A DNA stretch of 64,000 bases. Source: Legionella norrlandica (GTDB lineage: Bacteria; Pseudomonadota; Gammaproteobacteria; Legionellales; Legionellaceae). Made by a program: the position numbers and the translations under genes. The notes under the pieces are model-generated. The model was not told the origin of the DNA, did no database searches, and was given only the letters and a program-made list of their open reading frames with translations. The stretch is taken from contig NZ_JNCF01000008.1 of the NCBI RefSeq assembly GCF_000770585.1, positions 21,926-85,925 on the forward strand. The letters run 5' to 3'. The stretch's first letter is position 1. Every line of letters starts with the position of its first letter. This document shows positions 8,528 through 16,379 of this stretch, piece after piece.

Positions 8528-9250
8528 ATGGAGCTTACAAATCTTACGGAAGACAACATTGAAAGGGCTGTTGAACTAGTATTTACTCAGGAAAATAATT
8601 TTAACTCAGTAGAAGAAGCTTATCAAAAATTAGCTCGTGTATTTTATGAAAATTTTGGCAGCTCGTTAAATAAATCCGAAGTTGTTTTGTCGCGTGTCTA
8701 CCATTCTTTTGATTTTCAAGTATTGCCTCAGGAGCTGCAAAGCATAACAAAAGAAATATGGGGAGAACAGGTAAAAGACACCAGCAAAATTTTAGTGTTA
8801 ATGGGAACTTATGGCCAAGAAGAAGCATGGAGAGATAGAAAACAATCGAAAGGCCATAAGGCCATTCTTTTGAGCAAAGAAACTTTAGAGCGAATTCCTA
8901 TGGTAGCTCGTTTGATACAACAAATTGGCTTTGATATCGGTTTATTGTTAGGTCATGAAGAAGGGATTGATTATGAAGGTATTGCGGGCACTTTTGGAGT
9001 GTTTTATGTGTCGTCAGCTCAAGGTTCTCCTTATATACCCGCACAAGATTTTGTAGAACAATATAAGGTGCAGTCTGTTATAGGTACAGGTGTTATGCTT
9101 CCGCAAGGAGATATTAGTGTTTATCTTGCCTTTACTCGTGTCCCCATTAAGAGTGAAGTAGCAGCCAATATTGCACCACTAATGTCTATATTTTGGCAAA
9201 AAGCCTATTTTTTATTAGAAAAGTATGGAATGTTTAATTTAAACCAATAA
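8528..9250 (+). CDS. Soluble sensor-domain-like protein in the lar/signalling operon
   Basis: About 240 residues with no transmembrane segment and no enzyme motif that I recognise. The segments KILVLMGTYGQEEAWRDR, KAILLSKETLERIPMVARL and FGVFYVSSAQGSPYIPAQDF look like a compact alpha/beta sensory or ligand-binding domain. Position before a histidine kinase whose own input region is short suggests it provides the input signal for that kinase (inference). TAAGGG at 8516-8521 is correctly spaced for the ATG at 8528 (MELTNL) and too close for the one at 8522. It is cotranscribed with larC on spacing. Function unknown. Confidence 0.6.
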   Translation: MELTNLTEDNIERAVELVFTQENNFNSVEEAYQKLARVFYENFGSSLNKSEVVLSRVYHSFDFQVLPQELQSITKEIWGEQVKDTSKILVLMGTYGQEEAWRDRKQSKGHKAILLSKETLERIPMVARLIQQIGFDIGLLLGHEEGIDYEGIAGTFGVFYVSSAQGSPYIPAQDFVEQYKVQSVIGTGVMLPQGDISVYLAFTRVPIKSEVAANIAPLMSIFWQKAYFLLEKYGMFNLNQ

Positions 9251-9266
9251 GCCAAAAGGTTTAATT

Positions 9267-10607
9267 ATGGATAATTTAACAATCTGGTTAATGGAAAAAT
9301 TGCCGGTACCTTTTGTGCAGCACAATAAAGAAAGTGTTCTTTATATTAATCCGGCTTTTAAATGTCTTATATCCGAACAGACCAAATTGGATAACTTTGA
9401 TTTTATTGGTTGGCTTGATGAGGCTATTAAAGATAAAAAACAAACTCAATTATTTTTCGAAGCACTGGAACAGGATAAAGAACTAATTATCATAACGGAA
9501 GGTTATGTAAAAGGGACTGTGCATTATTGGACTATTTATTCTTTTCCTGTTCCTTTAAATGGAAGTTCTACTACTTCCCGAATAACCTGGTTTGCTGATT
9601 CGTCAAGTGCCCATCTTAATAAATCCTATTGGGACTTACATCTACGGGTGAGCAAGGCCACAATGCAGTTGATAAAAGAAGTTAACGAACGCAAAAAAGC
9701 CGAAGAGAAAGCGATGAGTTTAAACGATGAGCTTGTAAAATTGCAGGATGATTTAATAAGCGCCTCTCGTCAAGCTGGTATGGCAGAAGTTGCTGCTTCG
9801 GTACTTCACAATATTGGTAACGTATTAAATAGTGTTAATGTCTCAATAGAGGTGATAAAGGACAATCAACATAGCTCCTTATTTAAAAGGATATCTATGT
9901 TAAGTGAGATGTTAAAAGAACATGCCACGAATTTAATGGATTACTTTCAGAACGACGAGAAAGGCAAGTTACTACCTAATTATTTAACGATAATATTTGA
10001 AGAACTTGGAGCTTATAAAACTAAAATTGATGAAGAAATCAAACGATTAAAAGACCAATACCTTATCATCAAGGATATTTTAAATGCTCAAAACGAAATT
10101 GCAGGCCATCCAACAGCGTTAGAAAAAGTCTTTCTAACGGAGTTAATTGATAATTCCTTGCAGATCATTTTTACTGAAGATTCCATAATAACGAAGAAAA
10201 TTACAATCAATAAAAATTATAAATACAATTTGCCTATAATTACTAATAAAGTGGGACTAATGCAGATTATAGTTAATCTTTTAAAAAATGCTAAAGAATC
10301 CCTTGAAGAGTTAGATGAAGACAGATCTCGCCGTATTAATATTAGCTTGGACAGCAATATTGATGACAATTTTATTGAAGTAAAAGTGATGGACAATGGT
10401 ATAGGTATCTCACTAGAGGATCAAGAAAAAATGTTTCGCTTTGGATTCACCACTAAGAAGCAGGGGCATGGTTTTGGATTACATCATAGTGCTCTCCTTG
10501 CTAAACAATTAGGAGGATCTCTTGCAGTTGAGAGCGAAGGTTTGGGCAAAGGGGCTACCTTTTTACTAAGATTGCCGATTACTGACAGTTCTGAATCCGT
10601 ACAATAG
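9267..10607 (+). CDS. Cytoplasmic sensor histidine kinase
   Basis: 446 residues, no transmembrane segment. Residues 1-120 look like a PAS-type input domain. A coiled-coil linker (about 130-170) follows, then an H-box, GMAEVAASVLHNIGNVLNSV, with candidate phospho-His181. The HATPase domain has the N box IVNLLKNAKESLEE, G1 VMDNGIGIS, the F box FRFGFTTKKQGHG and G2 GHGFGLHH. The HNIGNVLNS H-box differs from the common HEIRTPL type. It starts 16 bases after the sensor-like gene. Its TAG stop is formed by the first bases of a MITE-like repeat inserted at its 3' end. The partner is the regulator at 10779. Confidence 0.9.
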   Translation: MDNLTIWLMEKLPVPFVQHNKESVLYINPAFKCLISEQTKLDNFDFIGWLDEAIKDKKQTQLFFEALEQDKELIIITEGYVKGTVHYWTIYSFPVPLNGSSTTSRITWFADSSSAHLNKSYWDLHLRVSKATMQLIKEVNERKKAEEKAMSLNDELVKLQDDLISASRQAGMAEVAASVLHNIGNVLNSVNVSIEVIKDNQHSSLFKRISMLSEMLKEHATNLMDYFQNDEKGKLLPNYLTIIFEELGAYKTKIDEEIKRLKDQYLIIKDILNAQNEIAGHPTALEKVFLTELIDNSLQIIFTEDSIITKKITINKNYKYNLPIITNKVGLMQIIVNLLKNAKESLEELDEDRSRRINISLDSNIDDNFIEVKVMDNGIGISLEDQEKMFRFGFTTKKQGHGFGLHHSALLAKQLGGSLAVESEGLGKGATFLLRLPITDSSESVQ

Positions 10608-10739
10608 AGCTCTTGCATCACCTGTAGATTTTGAATTAGTGCAAGGCGAGGAGCGAAGTTTACAAGAAGTAAATGAGCACTCGAGAAATGCTTGCAATGA
10701 AGCAATAATATAAAAGATGCAGGTTATGCAAGAGCTCTA
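10605..10739. mobile_element. MITE-like palindromic element, copy 1 (135 bp, TA-flanked)
   Basis: The left end TAGAGCTCTTGCATCACCTG and the right end CAGGTTATGCAAGAGCTCTA are terminal inverted repeats with one mismatch, each bordered by TA. The interior (TTTGAATTAGTGCAAG, AGGAGCGAAG, GAAATGCTTG, AAGCAATAATA) matches the reverse complement of the copy at 37245-37385. It contains no coding sequence. TA borders suggest mobilisation by an IS630/Tc1-mariner-type transposase acting in trans (inference). Confidence 0.8.
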
Positions 10740-10778
10740 TTAAACAGCCAGTAGCATAGAATCAATTAGGAGTATGTT

Positions 10779-12995
10779 ATGCCTGAAGTAAGAGATTTAC
10801 GAATTTTAATTATTGATGATAATAAGAAAATTCATGAAGATTTTTTAAAAATTCTCTCTTTTACAGAGTCTAATACCCCATCTGATATTGAGAAAAAATT
10901 ATTTGGCGACGTAGCTGTAGAAAATAAACCATTATTACCTCATTTTCAAATTGGTTCGGCTTTACAAGGCAAAGAAGGGGTTGAAGAGATTAAGAAAGCG
11001 ATAAAAGAAGGGCAGCCCTATGCCTTGGCATTTGTTGATATTCGCATGCCGCCTGGATGGGATGGAATAGAAACTATTCAACACATCTGGGAGGTTGATC
11101 CAGACATACAAATTGTTATTTGTACCGCATACTCCGATTATTCCTGGGAAGAAACTATCGAGTTATTAGGTCAAAAAGAAAATCTTCTTATATTAAAAAA
11201 ACCGTTTGATAGCATCGCAGTCAGACAGCTCGCTTATGCACTCACAAAAAAATGGCAGCTTTTACAGCAAAGTAGAAGTTATACGCGTTTACTTGAAGAA
11301 AAAGTGGATGAGCGTACTAGTTCTCTTCAAGAGCTGCTGTCAAGAACCAGAGGCACTCTGGAGTCATCTGCGGATGGTATTTTTGTTTTAAATAATGACA
11401 GTGGGGTTGTCGATTACAATACTAAGTTCCTTGATATATGGAATATTCCTCAAAGTATTATTGAAACCAATAAAGGTAATCTAGTTCTTGATTATATTGC
11501 TCAGCAGGCAGAAAATCCTATTGAATTTACCAATATGATTGTTGATTTATCAAAAAAACCTGAGGCTGTAAAAGTTAAAAAATTTAATTTCAAACCCGAG
11601 AGAATTTTTGAGTGCTATTCACAACCCTATAAAATTAAAGAAGAAATTACTGGTCGCGTTTGGAGTTTTCGTGATATTAGTCAGAGGATTATTCTAGAAA
11701 GAAAATTAGAATACCAAGCTCTGCACGATTCACTTACAGGTTTGCCTAACCGGGAATTGATGTTACATAAACTTCAACATGCATTAGAAAGAGCCAAAAG
11801 ACAACAATCTTTATTTGCTATTATATTTTTTGATTTAAATCGATTTAAATTGATTAACGACAGCTTGGGGCATGCCGCAGGGGATGAATTGCTAAAGCTT
11901 GTGGCCAAAAGAATGGAATTTGTATTGCGTCAAACGGATACATTGGCTCGGCTTGGTGGAGATGAGTTTGTTCTAATTGCAGACAGTATCAATAGTGAAT
12001 TAGATGCCGGTACAATTGCAAATCGTCTTATGGGTGTGTTTAAAGACACTTTCGAAATATGCGGGCATTCCTTGTCAGTCAGTACTAGTGCGGGAGTAAG
12101 TCTTTATCCTCGTGATGGAACTACGATTAGTGAATTATTGAGGCATGCTGATGCTGCCATGTATAGGGCAAAAAGTCTGGGGACAAGTCAGCCACATTTT
12201 TATACAGTAGAGCTTGGACGCCAAATTGCAGAGCGTCTGGAGCTGGAAAATGATTTAACTAATGCACTGAGTAATGATGAGTTCGTCTTGTATTATCAGC
12301 CTCAAGTGGATGCTAGAACAAAAAAAATATTGTCTGTTGAAGCATTAATTCGTTGGCAACACCCTAAAAAGGGACTTTTATTGCCTATACATTTTATACC
12401 GATAGCTGAAGAGACGGGGTTAATTTTTTCAATTGGTGATTGGATCTTAAAGACCGCTTGTGAGCAGAATAAGAGATGGCAAGAGAAGGGCTTTCCCAAA
12501 ATAAGAGTGGCGGTTAGCATTACTTTAAAACAAATTAAACAAGCTAATTTTGCGCAAAAAATCAAAAGTATTTTAGAAGAAACTGGATTAAAATCAAAGT
12601 ACTTGGAATTGGAGTTATCTGAAAAAGCACTTGTTCGTGCTGTAGATTGGCCTGAAAATCCTCTTGCTGACATAAGGGCAATGGGGGTGAATATTACCTT
12701 GGGAGATTTTGGAACAGGAGATTCTAGTATTAATTATTTACACCGGATCCCACTAAATAGACTAAAAATAGCACAATCTTATATTAAAAATATCAATTTA
12801 AATAACAGTGATGAAGTGATTATCCAATCCATTATTACGTTAGCTAGAAAATTAAACTTGAATATTGTGGCGGAAGGTGTTGAAACTCAAAAACAATTAG
12901 AATTTCTACAGTCTAACCATTGTGAGGAAATCCAGGGGACTTACTTCAGCCAGCCCATTACCTCAGAAGAAATGCAGAATTTGTTAAATAAATAA
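10779..12995 (+). CDS. Response regulator with REC-PAS-GGDEF-EAL domains
   Basis: 738 residues. REC domain 7-155 with acidic pair DD13-14, phospho-acceptor Asp87 (AFVDIRMPPGWDG) and Lys141. A short coiled coil and a PAS-like domain (about 190-305) follow. The GGDEF domain has an intact active site (393-397) and an inhibitory-site RxxD (RQTD, 384-387), so diguanylate cyclase activity is likely. The EAL domain keeps Glu521, Glu615, Lys663 and Glu699, but the metal-binding Asn is Ser580, the first Asp of DDFGTG is Gly642, and the KID aspartate is Ala665. Phosphodiesterase activity is therefore doubtful. Presumed partner of the kinase just upstream. AGGAG precedes the ATG. Confidence 0.92.
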   Translation: MPEVRDLRILIIDDNKKIHEDFLKILSFTESNTPSDIEKKLFGDVAVENKPLLPHFQIGSALQGKEGVEEIKKAIKEGQPYALAFVDIRMPPGWDGIETIQHIWEVDPDIQIVICTAYSDYSWEETIELLGQKENLLILKKPFDSIAVRQLAYALTKKWQLLQQSRSYTRLLEEKVDERTSSLQELLSRTRGTLESSADGIFVLNNDSGVVDYNTKFLDIWNIPQSIIETNKGNLVLDYIAQQAENPIEFTNMIVDLSKKPEAVKVKKFNFKPERIFECYSQPYKIKEEITGRVWSFRDISQRIILERKLEYQALHDSLTGLPNRELMLHKLQHALERAKRQQSLFAIIFFDLNRFKLINDSLGHAAGDELLKLVAKRMEFVLRQTDTLARLGGDEFVLIADSINSELDAGTIANRLMGVFKDTFEICGHSLSVSTSAGVSLYPRDGTTISELLRHADAAMYRAKSLGTSQPHFYTVELGRQIAERLELENDLTNALSNDEFVLYYQPQVDARTKKILSVEALIRWQHPKKGLLLPIHFIPIAEETGLIFSIGDWILKTACEQNKRWQEKGFPKIRVAVSITLKQIKQANFAQKIKSILEETGLKSKYLELELSEKALVRAVDWPENPLADIRAMGVNITLGDFGTGDSSINYLHRIPLNRLKIAQSYIKNINLNNSDEVIIQSIITLARKLNLNIVAEGVETQKQLEFLQSNHCEEIQGTYFSQPITSEEMQNLLNK

Positions 12996-13143
12996 TTTAC
13001 ACAATAATGCTGCCTGATAGGGCAGTATGTGTTCTGATGCTTGGTTAATAAATAGGGTACTACCCCTTTTCTAATGCATATTTTCTTGCTATGATGATTT
13101 TTATTTGTTCATTGTTGTTAGATTGTATTACAAGGGAATATTA

Positions 13144-13932
13144 ATGGAATATATTGGCAAATTTTTCAAAGCAGCTTGCCCTAGTGCAGCAAATCATATA
13201 AGGAAAAGTTCACAATTAGTTCAACCAAAAAAACCAATATATGTGACTAAAAAACAATTGTCTTCTTTAGAATCTTGGTCAATAAAATCCCAATATGAGC
13301 TTATGTTCGCTAAAAAATGTGGCCTGCCAATTCACAATTTTCCAATCAGTCATTCTGCAATTGCATTTGCTAATCATGAGGATGGAACTTATGCGATTTA
13401 TGGCCGGCAAAGTCCTTTTGATTTGTCATTATGGTCTAGAGATGGTATTGGTTTTAATACTAGGAAAGATAATGAATCAAACTATTTAAATGATAATTTT
13501 GGTTTTACCCTTTATCCTACTGGAGTTTCTTTTTCAAAAGATGAAATTAATTCTTTTCTTAATTCAGCCGATATTGCGATTAATCAAAGTCAGGCATGTA
13601 ATATGATAAATTCTAATTGTTATTCTTATTCCACTACGGCCATATCGTATGCTTTACAATGTTTACTGGCACGATCCGACTACGATCCCAATTCTTCTCG
13701 ACAAATTATTCAAGTTATAAAAGATCACCCTTTAAAAGACCACTGTTCTTTTGGAGTACTCAATAATCAGGTTGTTGTTGATAGGTTGTTATCGGCACTG
13801 AATGCAACGAAGCAGCAGGTTAAGGATTCTCATTCTGAAGATGCTAAAGAATTGCTTATCGACACTGAAGAATTGATCGAGAGAGTTGAAATGGAGTCTA
13901 ATAAATATAGGATATCTTCTTTACTGTCCTAG
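13144..13932 (+). CDS. Orphan protein with His/Asn-Cys motifs, effector candidate (paralogue A)
   Basis: 262 residues, soluble, Asn/Ser-rich. I do not recognise a named family. Visible blocks: FAKKCGLPIHNFPISHSAIAF with His70, YGRQSPFD (86-93), and CNMINSNCYSYS with Cys152 and Cys159. His followed far downstream by Asn-Cys is the order found in permuted papain-like folds (LRAT/PPPDE type); a cysteine hydrolase or acyltransferase is a guess. A homologue is encoded on the other strand at 14553-15479. An AAGGGA site supports the ATG at 13144. Orphan, no operon partner, Legionella context: Dot/Icm substrate is plausible but untested. Confidence 0.55.
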   Translation: MEYIGKFFKAACPSAANHIRKSSQLVQPKKPIYVTKKQLSSLESWSIKSQYELMFAKKCGLPIHNFPISHSAIAFANHEDGTYAIYGRQSPFDLSLWSRDGIGFNTRKDNESNYLNDNFGFTLYPTGVSFSKDEINSFLNSADIAINQSQACNMINSNCYSYSTTAISYALQCLLARSDYDPNSSRQIIQVIKDHPLKDHCSFGVLNNQVVVDRLLSALNATKQQVKDSHSEDAKELLIDTEELIERVEMESNKYRISSLLS

Positions 13933-14086
13933 TAAATTCTTAAAAACAAACTGAATGAAGAAGCAAAAACACAAGGTAGACATCTATCCTGAGAACAAGT
14001 CGAAGTGGACACATTATCAAAACGTACTATCCCAATTTATTCAAAAATTTGAGTTGTTGATTAATATAAAATGAGAATGTCGTAAA

Positions 14087-14476
14087 TTAACCTTCTAATT
14101 TGGAAGATCTTTCAATGACTTGTTTGATGTATTTGTACTTAATTAATGAAATTTCTTTTTCAATAAATAAATCGATTTTATACATCCCGTCGTTAATCGC
14201 TTCTTTAATGAGCTGACATAGTTTTATTTGGTTATTTGTCCAATCTGCAAGAGGGCGATTCACTGCCACATCGAGAAGCTGATGATTGCCATTTATTGTA
14301 ACAGTTACTAATCCATTGTCTGAAGAACCTTCCATACTCACTTTCTCGAGCTCTGATAGTTTTGATACAAGCTCTTCTTCCATTTGGAGTCCCTTGGTTT
14401 CTATTAATTTTAGGACATGTGGTCCTAAATTGGGTAGAGCCTGTTCGTTAGGTACTTTATTTTCGTTATTATTCAT
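14087..14476 (-). CDS. YbaB/EbfC-like small protein (paralogue 2)
   Basis: 129 residues, clearly related to the protein encoded at 4933-5268: LSELEKVSMEGSSDNGLV, TVTINGNHQLLDVAV, and LIKEAINDGMYKIDLFIEKE align almost without gaps. It has the YbaB/EbfC arrangement of helix, glycine-rich turn, beta strand and C-terminal helix, with about 20 extra charged residues at the end. It lies between the two His/Asn-Cys paralogues and shares the strand of the second, 76 bases downstream of it. A GGAG site precedes the ATG. Function unknown; DNA binding is inferred from the fold only. Confidence 0.6.
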   Translation of the reverse strand: MNNNENKVPNEQALPNLGPHVLKLIETKGLQMEEELVSKLSELEKVSMEGSSDNGLVTVTINGNHQLLDVAVNRPLADWTNNQIKLCQLIKEAINDGMYKIDLFIEKEISLIKYKYIKQVIERSSKLEG

Positions 14477-14552
14477 AAAATTTCTCCTTTAATTAATAAG
14501 GGGTGTTCCTCACAGTCCTCTGCACCCACGTCATAAAATTTTAAATTCGCGA

Positions 14553-15479
14553 TTACATTTGGGGAGGGGGTGTCCTTCCGTATTCATCCTCTGCTTTAGT
14601 TTTTTGCACTAAACCATAGTTTAACAGTATAGGATGGATATCATATATCAGGGATGATTTTATTAAGGAATTATTAGAAATGCCCCTAGATAAATTGTCA
14701 GTGGTTGCTTGCTGAAGCACTTGAGCTACTTTAGCGATATCTTCTTTCTTGCTACTTTTTTCTACTCCCTCTCTTTCATTAATGGTTTTAATTACCCCTT
14801 CTAAAGAAAAAATAGAAGCAGAATAACAATTGGATGTGTAGAGATTACAATGCTGAGTTTTACAGACAGTTTCTTCTGTGCCTTTTAAAATTTTTTTTAT
14901 CTCAGAACCACTGACTACGACAGTACTTGGATCAGGTGTTTCTTCTTCAGGAATAACTCTTAATGCAATCGAGGAGTGAAAGAATGGTGATTTTTCTGAA
15001 ATGTCTGCGAAACCTCGTTTACGGGCAAAGTGTATTTCAAATCTGGCATCATCATCCAATTCATCGATCCTGTCACTCAACATGGCTTCAGGAGGGACTA
15101 TCACTTTAGGATATTTACTGTTACTGGAGATGGGTTCTATCTCAAAATCAGACCCCTCAAATAAATCATAGTGTTTTTCATTATCCATCACAGTGCCGAA
15201 TCGTTTTAGATACAAAGAACTTTCTTCGATCTTTCTATGTTCTTCATGCTTGGGAGTTTTCGTCATGTCGCGTACATAATGGGGACTTTGTCTTCCAAAT
15301 AAATACCATTCCTTTTTTGTAGCAGTTACCTGTGCTCTTTCGGGGGCGCTTGTTTCAAGGTCTGGATTTTGCAAAGATTTTTGTACTTCTCTATAATCAA
15401 CCACTTGCTGTCCCAAATAATAGGTAAGAGCTCCTCCAACAGCAGTGGCCGTTTGCTTAAACATTTTCCAACGAGCCAT
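14553..15479 (-). CDS. Orphan protein with His/Asn-Cys motifs, effector candidate (paralogue B)
   Basis: 308 residues with one weakly hydrophobic stretch near the N-terminus (TATAVGGALTYYLG). It shares FARKRGFADI..FFHSSIAL (His168) and CNLYTSNCYSAS (Cys211, Cys218) with the protein at 13144-13932. It also has FGRQSP, but here at residues 61-66, before the histidine block instead of after it, so the motif order differs between the paralogues. The tail is acidic and rich in Lys/Glu. Upstream 440 bases are non-coding and AT-rich. I do not recognise the family; a permuted papain-like fold and export by Dot/Icm are both hypotheses. Confidence 0.55.
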   Translation of the reverse strand: MARWKMFKQTATAVGGALTYYLGQQVVDYREVQKSLQNPDLETSAPERAQVTATKKEWYLFGRQSPHYVRDMTKTPKHEEHRKIEESSLYLKRFGTVMDNEKHYDLFEGSDFEIEPISSNSKYPKVIVPPEAMLSDRIDELDDDARFEIHFARKRGFADISEKSPFFHSSIALRVIPEEETPDPSTVVVSGSEIKKILKGTEETVCKTQHCNLYTSNCYSASIFSLEGVIKTINEREGVEKSSKKEDIAKVAQVLQQATTDNLSRGISNNSLIKSSLIYDIHPILLNYGLVQKTKAEDEYGRTPPPQM

Positions 15480-15920
15480 TTGATTTCCCCTAGCTAAAAC
15501 TAAAACAATTTTGTTGACTGTATTTTATTCTTAATTATATAATCTTATTCTAATAGTTCAAATATCAGCCAGTCTTTTTGTGTCGTCTTTTATGTGGTTT
15601 TTTTGTGGTGTGGTTTGATGAATACTCATTCCGTGCCTGGTTTATAGAATCTATAGGTTTTAACCATATCAAGGGCATAGAAGCAAAGAGAACATGCCTT
15701 AATTGTAAAAAGTAAATTTTTAGAAAAAATAAAGCAATTATTTTTACAATTATAACTAAAATGATACAATAATGACTTAATAATTCCTTAATAAATGAAT
15801 ACCATTAAAACAATGTTTACACTCTTTGGGATATTTGATATTATATCGGTCATGGTGTTGGAGCCAAATTGATGTGCTGAACATAATTTATGTTCATTAA
15901 ATTTGTATTAGGAGACTAAA
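15480..15920. other. AT-rich intergenic region upstream of fis
   Basis: 441 bases with no supported gene. It separates the divergent effector-like gene from fis and must hold both promoters. The stretch 15700-15800 is especially A/T-rich with A- and T-tracts, as often seen near nucleoid-protein promoters. A 19-base palindrome at 15878-15896 is the clearest element. Confidence 0.5.
15878..15896. promoter_or_regulatory. Perfect 9+1+9 palindrome just upstream of fis
   Basis: TGAACATAATTTATGTTCA is a perfect dyad (TGAACATAA, T, TTATGTTCA) ending 24 bases before the fis ATG and about 13 bases before its AGGAG site. It looks like an operator for a dimeric repressor. It could also act as a small hairpin in the fis leader. 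Confidence 0.5.
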
Positions 15921-16210
15921 ATGAGTGCCGTTATGCAACAGGTGATGCAAGGTAATGATGCTTTGTCACACCAGGTAATTAATGTGGTGAAAGGTTATTT
16001 AACAAGTGTTGGTAGTAATAAAGATGCTAACTTAAATTTATATCAATTAATCGTTGAAGAAGTGGAAGCACCTTTATTCCGTACTGTTATGGAATTAACT
16101 CGTTATAACCAATCAAAAGCTGCTCGAGTTCTTGGTGTAAGCGTGGTACTTTGCGTACTAAATTAAAGCGTTATTTTGATGATGAATTTATTGGAACTCG
16201 TGATTTTTAA
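15921..16210 (+). CDS. fis: Fis-family nucleoid protein, frameshifted near the 3' end
   Basis: DNA-binding nucleoid protein of the Fis family. The first 74 residues are intact, including NLYQLIVEEVEAPLFRTVME and the first helix of the C-terminal helix-turn-helix, YNQSKAARVLGVS. After GVS the frame should continue RGTLRTKLKRYFDDEFIGTRDF, and exactly these codons are present one frame over, ending at 16210. A single missing C (AGCCGT read as AGCGT near 16140) explains it. As written, the frame stops at 16166 with VVLCVLN and lacks the recognition helix. Legionella carries several Fis paralogues, so real loss is not excluded, but error is likelier. Confidence 0.85.
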
Positions 16211-16242
16211 TCTATAGTTCTTTAAACTCTGCTGTTCTTTTT

Positions 16243-16310
16243 AGGGTGTGTTCACCTCCTGAACAAATTGCGGTATGTAGGCGTTGGGGAACAATTATCA
16301 ACACACCCCT
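16243..16310. repeat. Short element with GGGTGTGTT ends
   Basis: AGGGTGTGTT (16243-16252) and AACACACCCCT (16300-16310) are terminal inverted repeats around 47 bases; GAACAAATTG and GAACAATTAT inside are imperfect direct repeats. It lies between fis and rnpB and could be a deletion remnant of an insertion sequence or a fis terminator. Confidence 0.4.
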
Positions 16311-16379
16311 CTAGTATTTCAATAGAAACTCACCATTAATTGTGGCCTTTTCCTGGACGCTCTGCTAATATTGGAGTCA

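Noticed and set aside
12302..12673. 123-codon frame antisense to the GGDEF-EAL gene
   Set aside because: Shadow of a well-supported coding region; no start signal.
13007..13027. CTGCC/GGCAG hairpin after the GGDEF-EAL gene as terminator
   Set aside because: Five-base stem and no T-run; too weak to claim.
13933..14086. Possible coding remnant (EEAKTQGRHLS.EQVEVDTLSKRT)
   Set aside because: Too short, interrupted by a stop and without a relative that I recognise.
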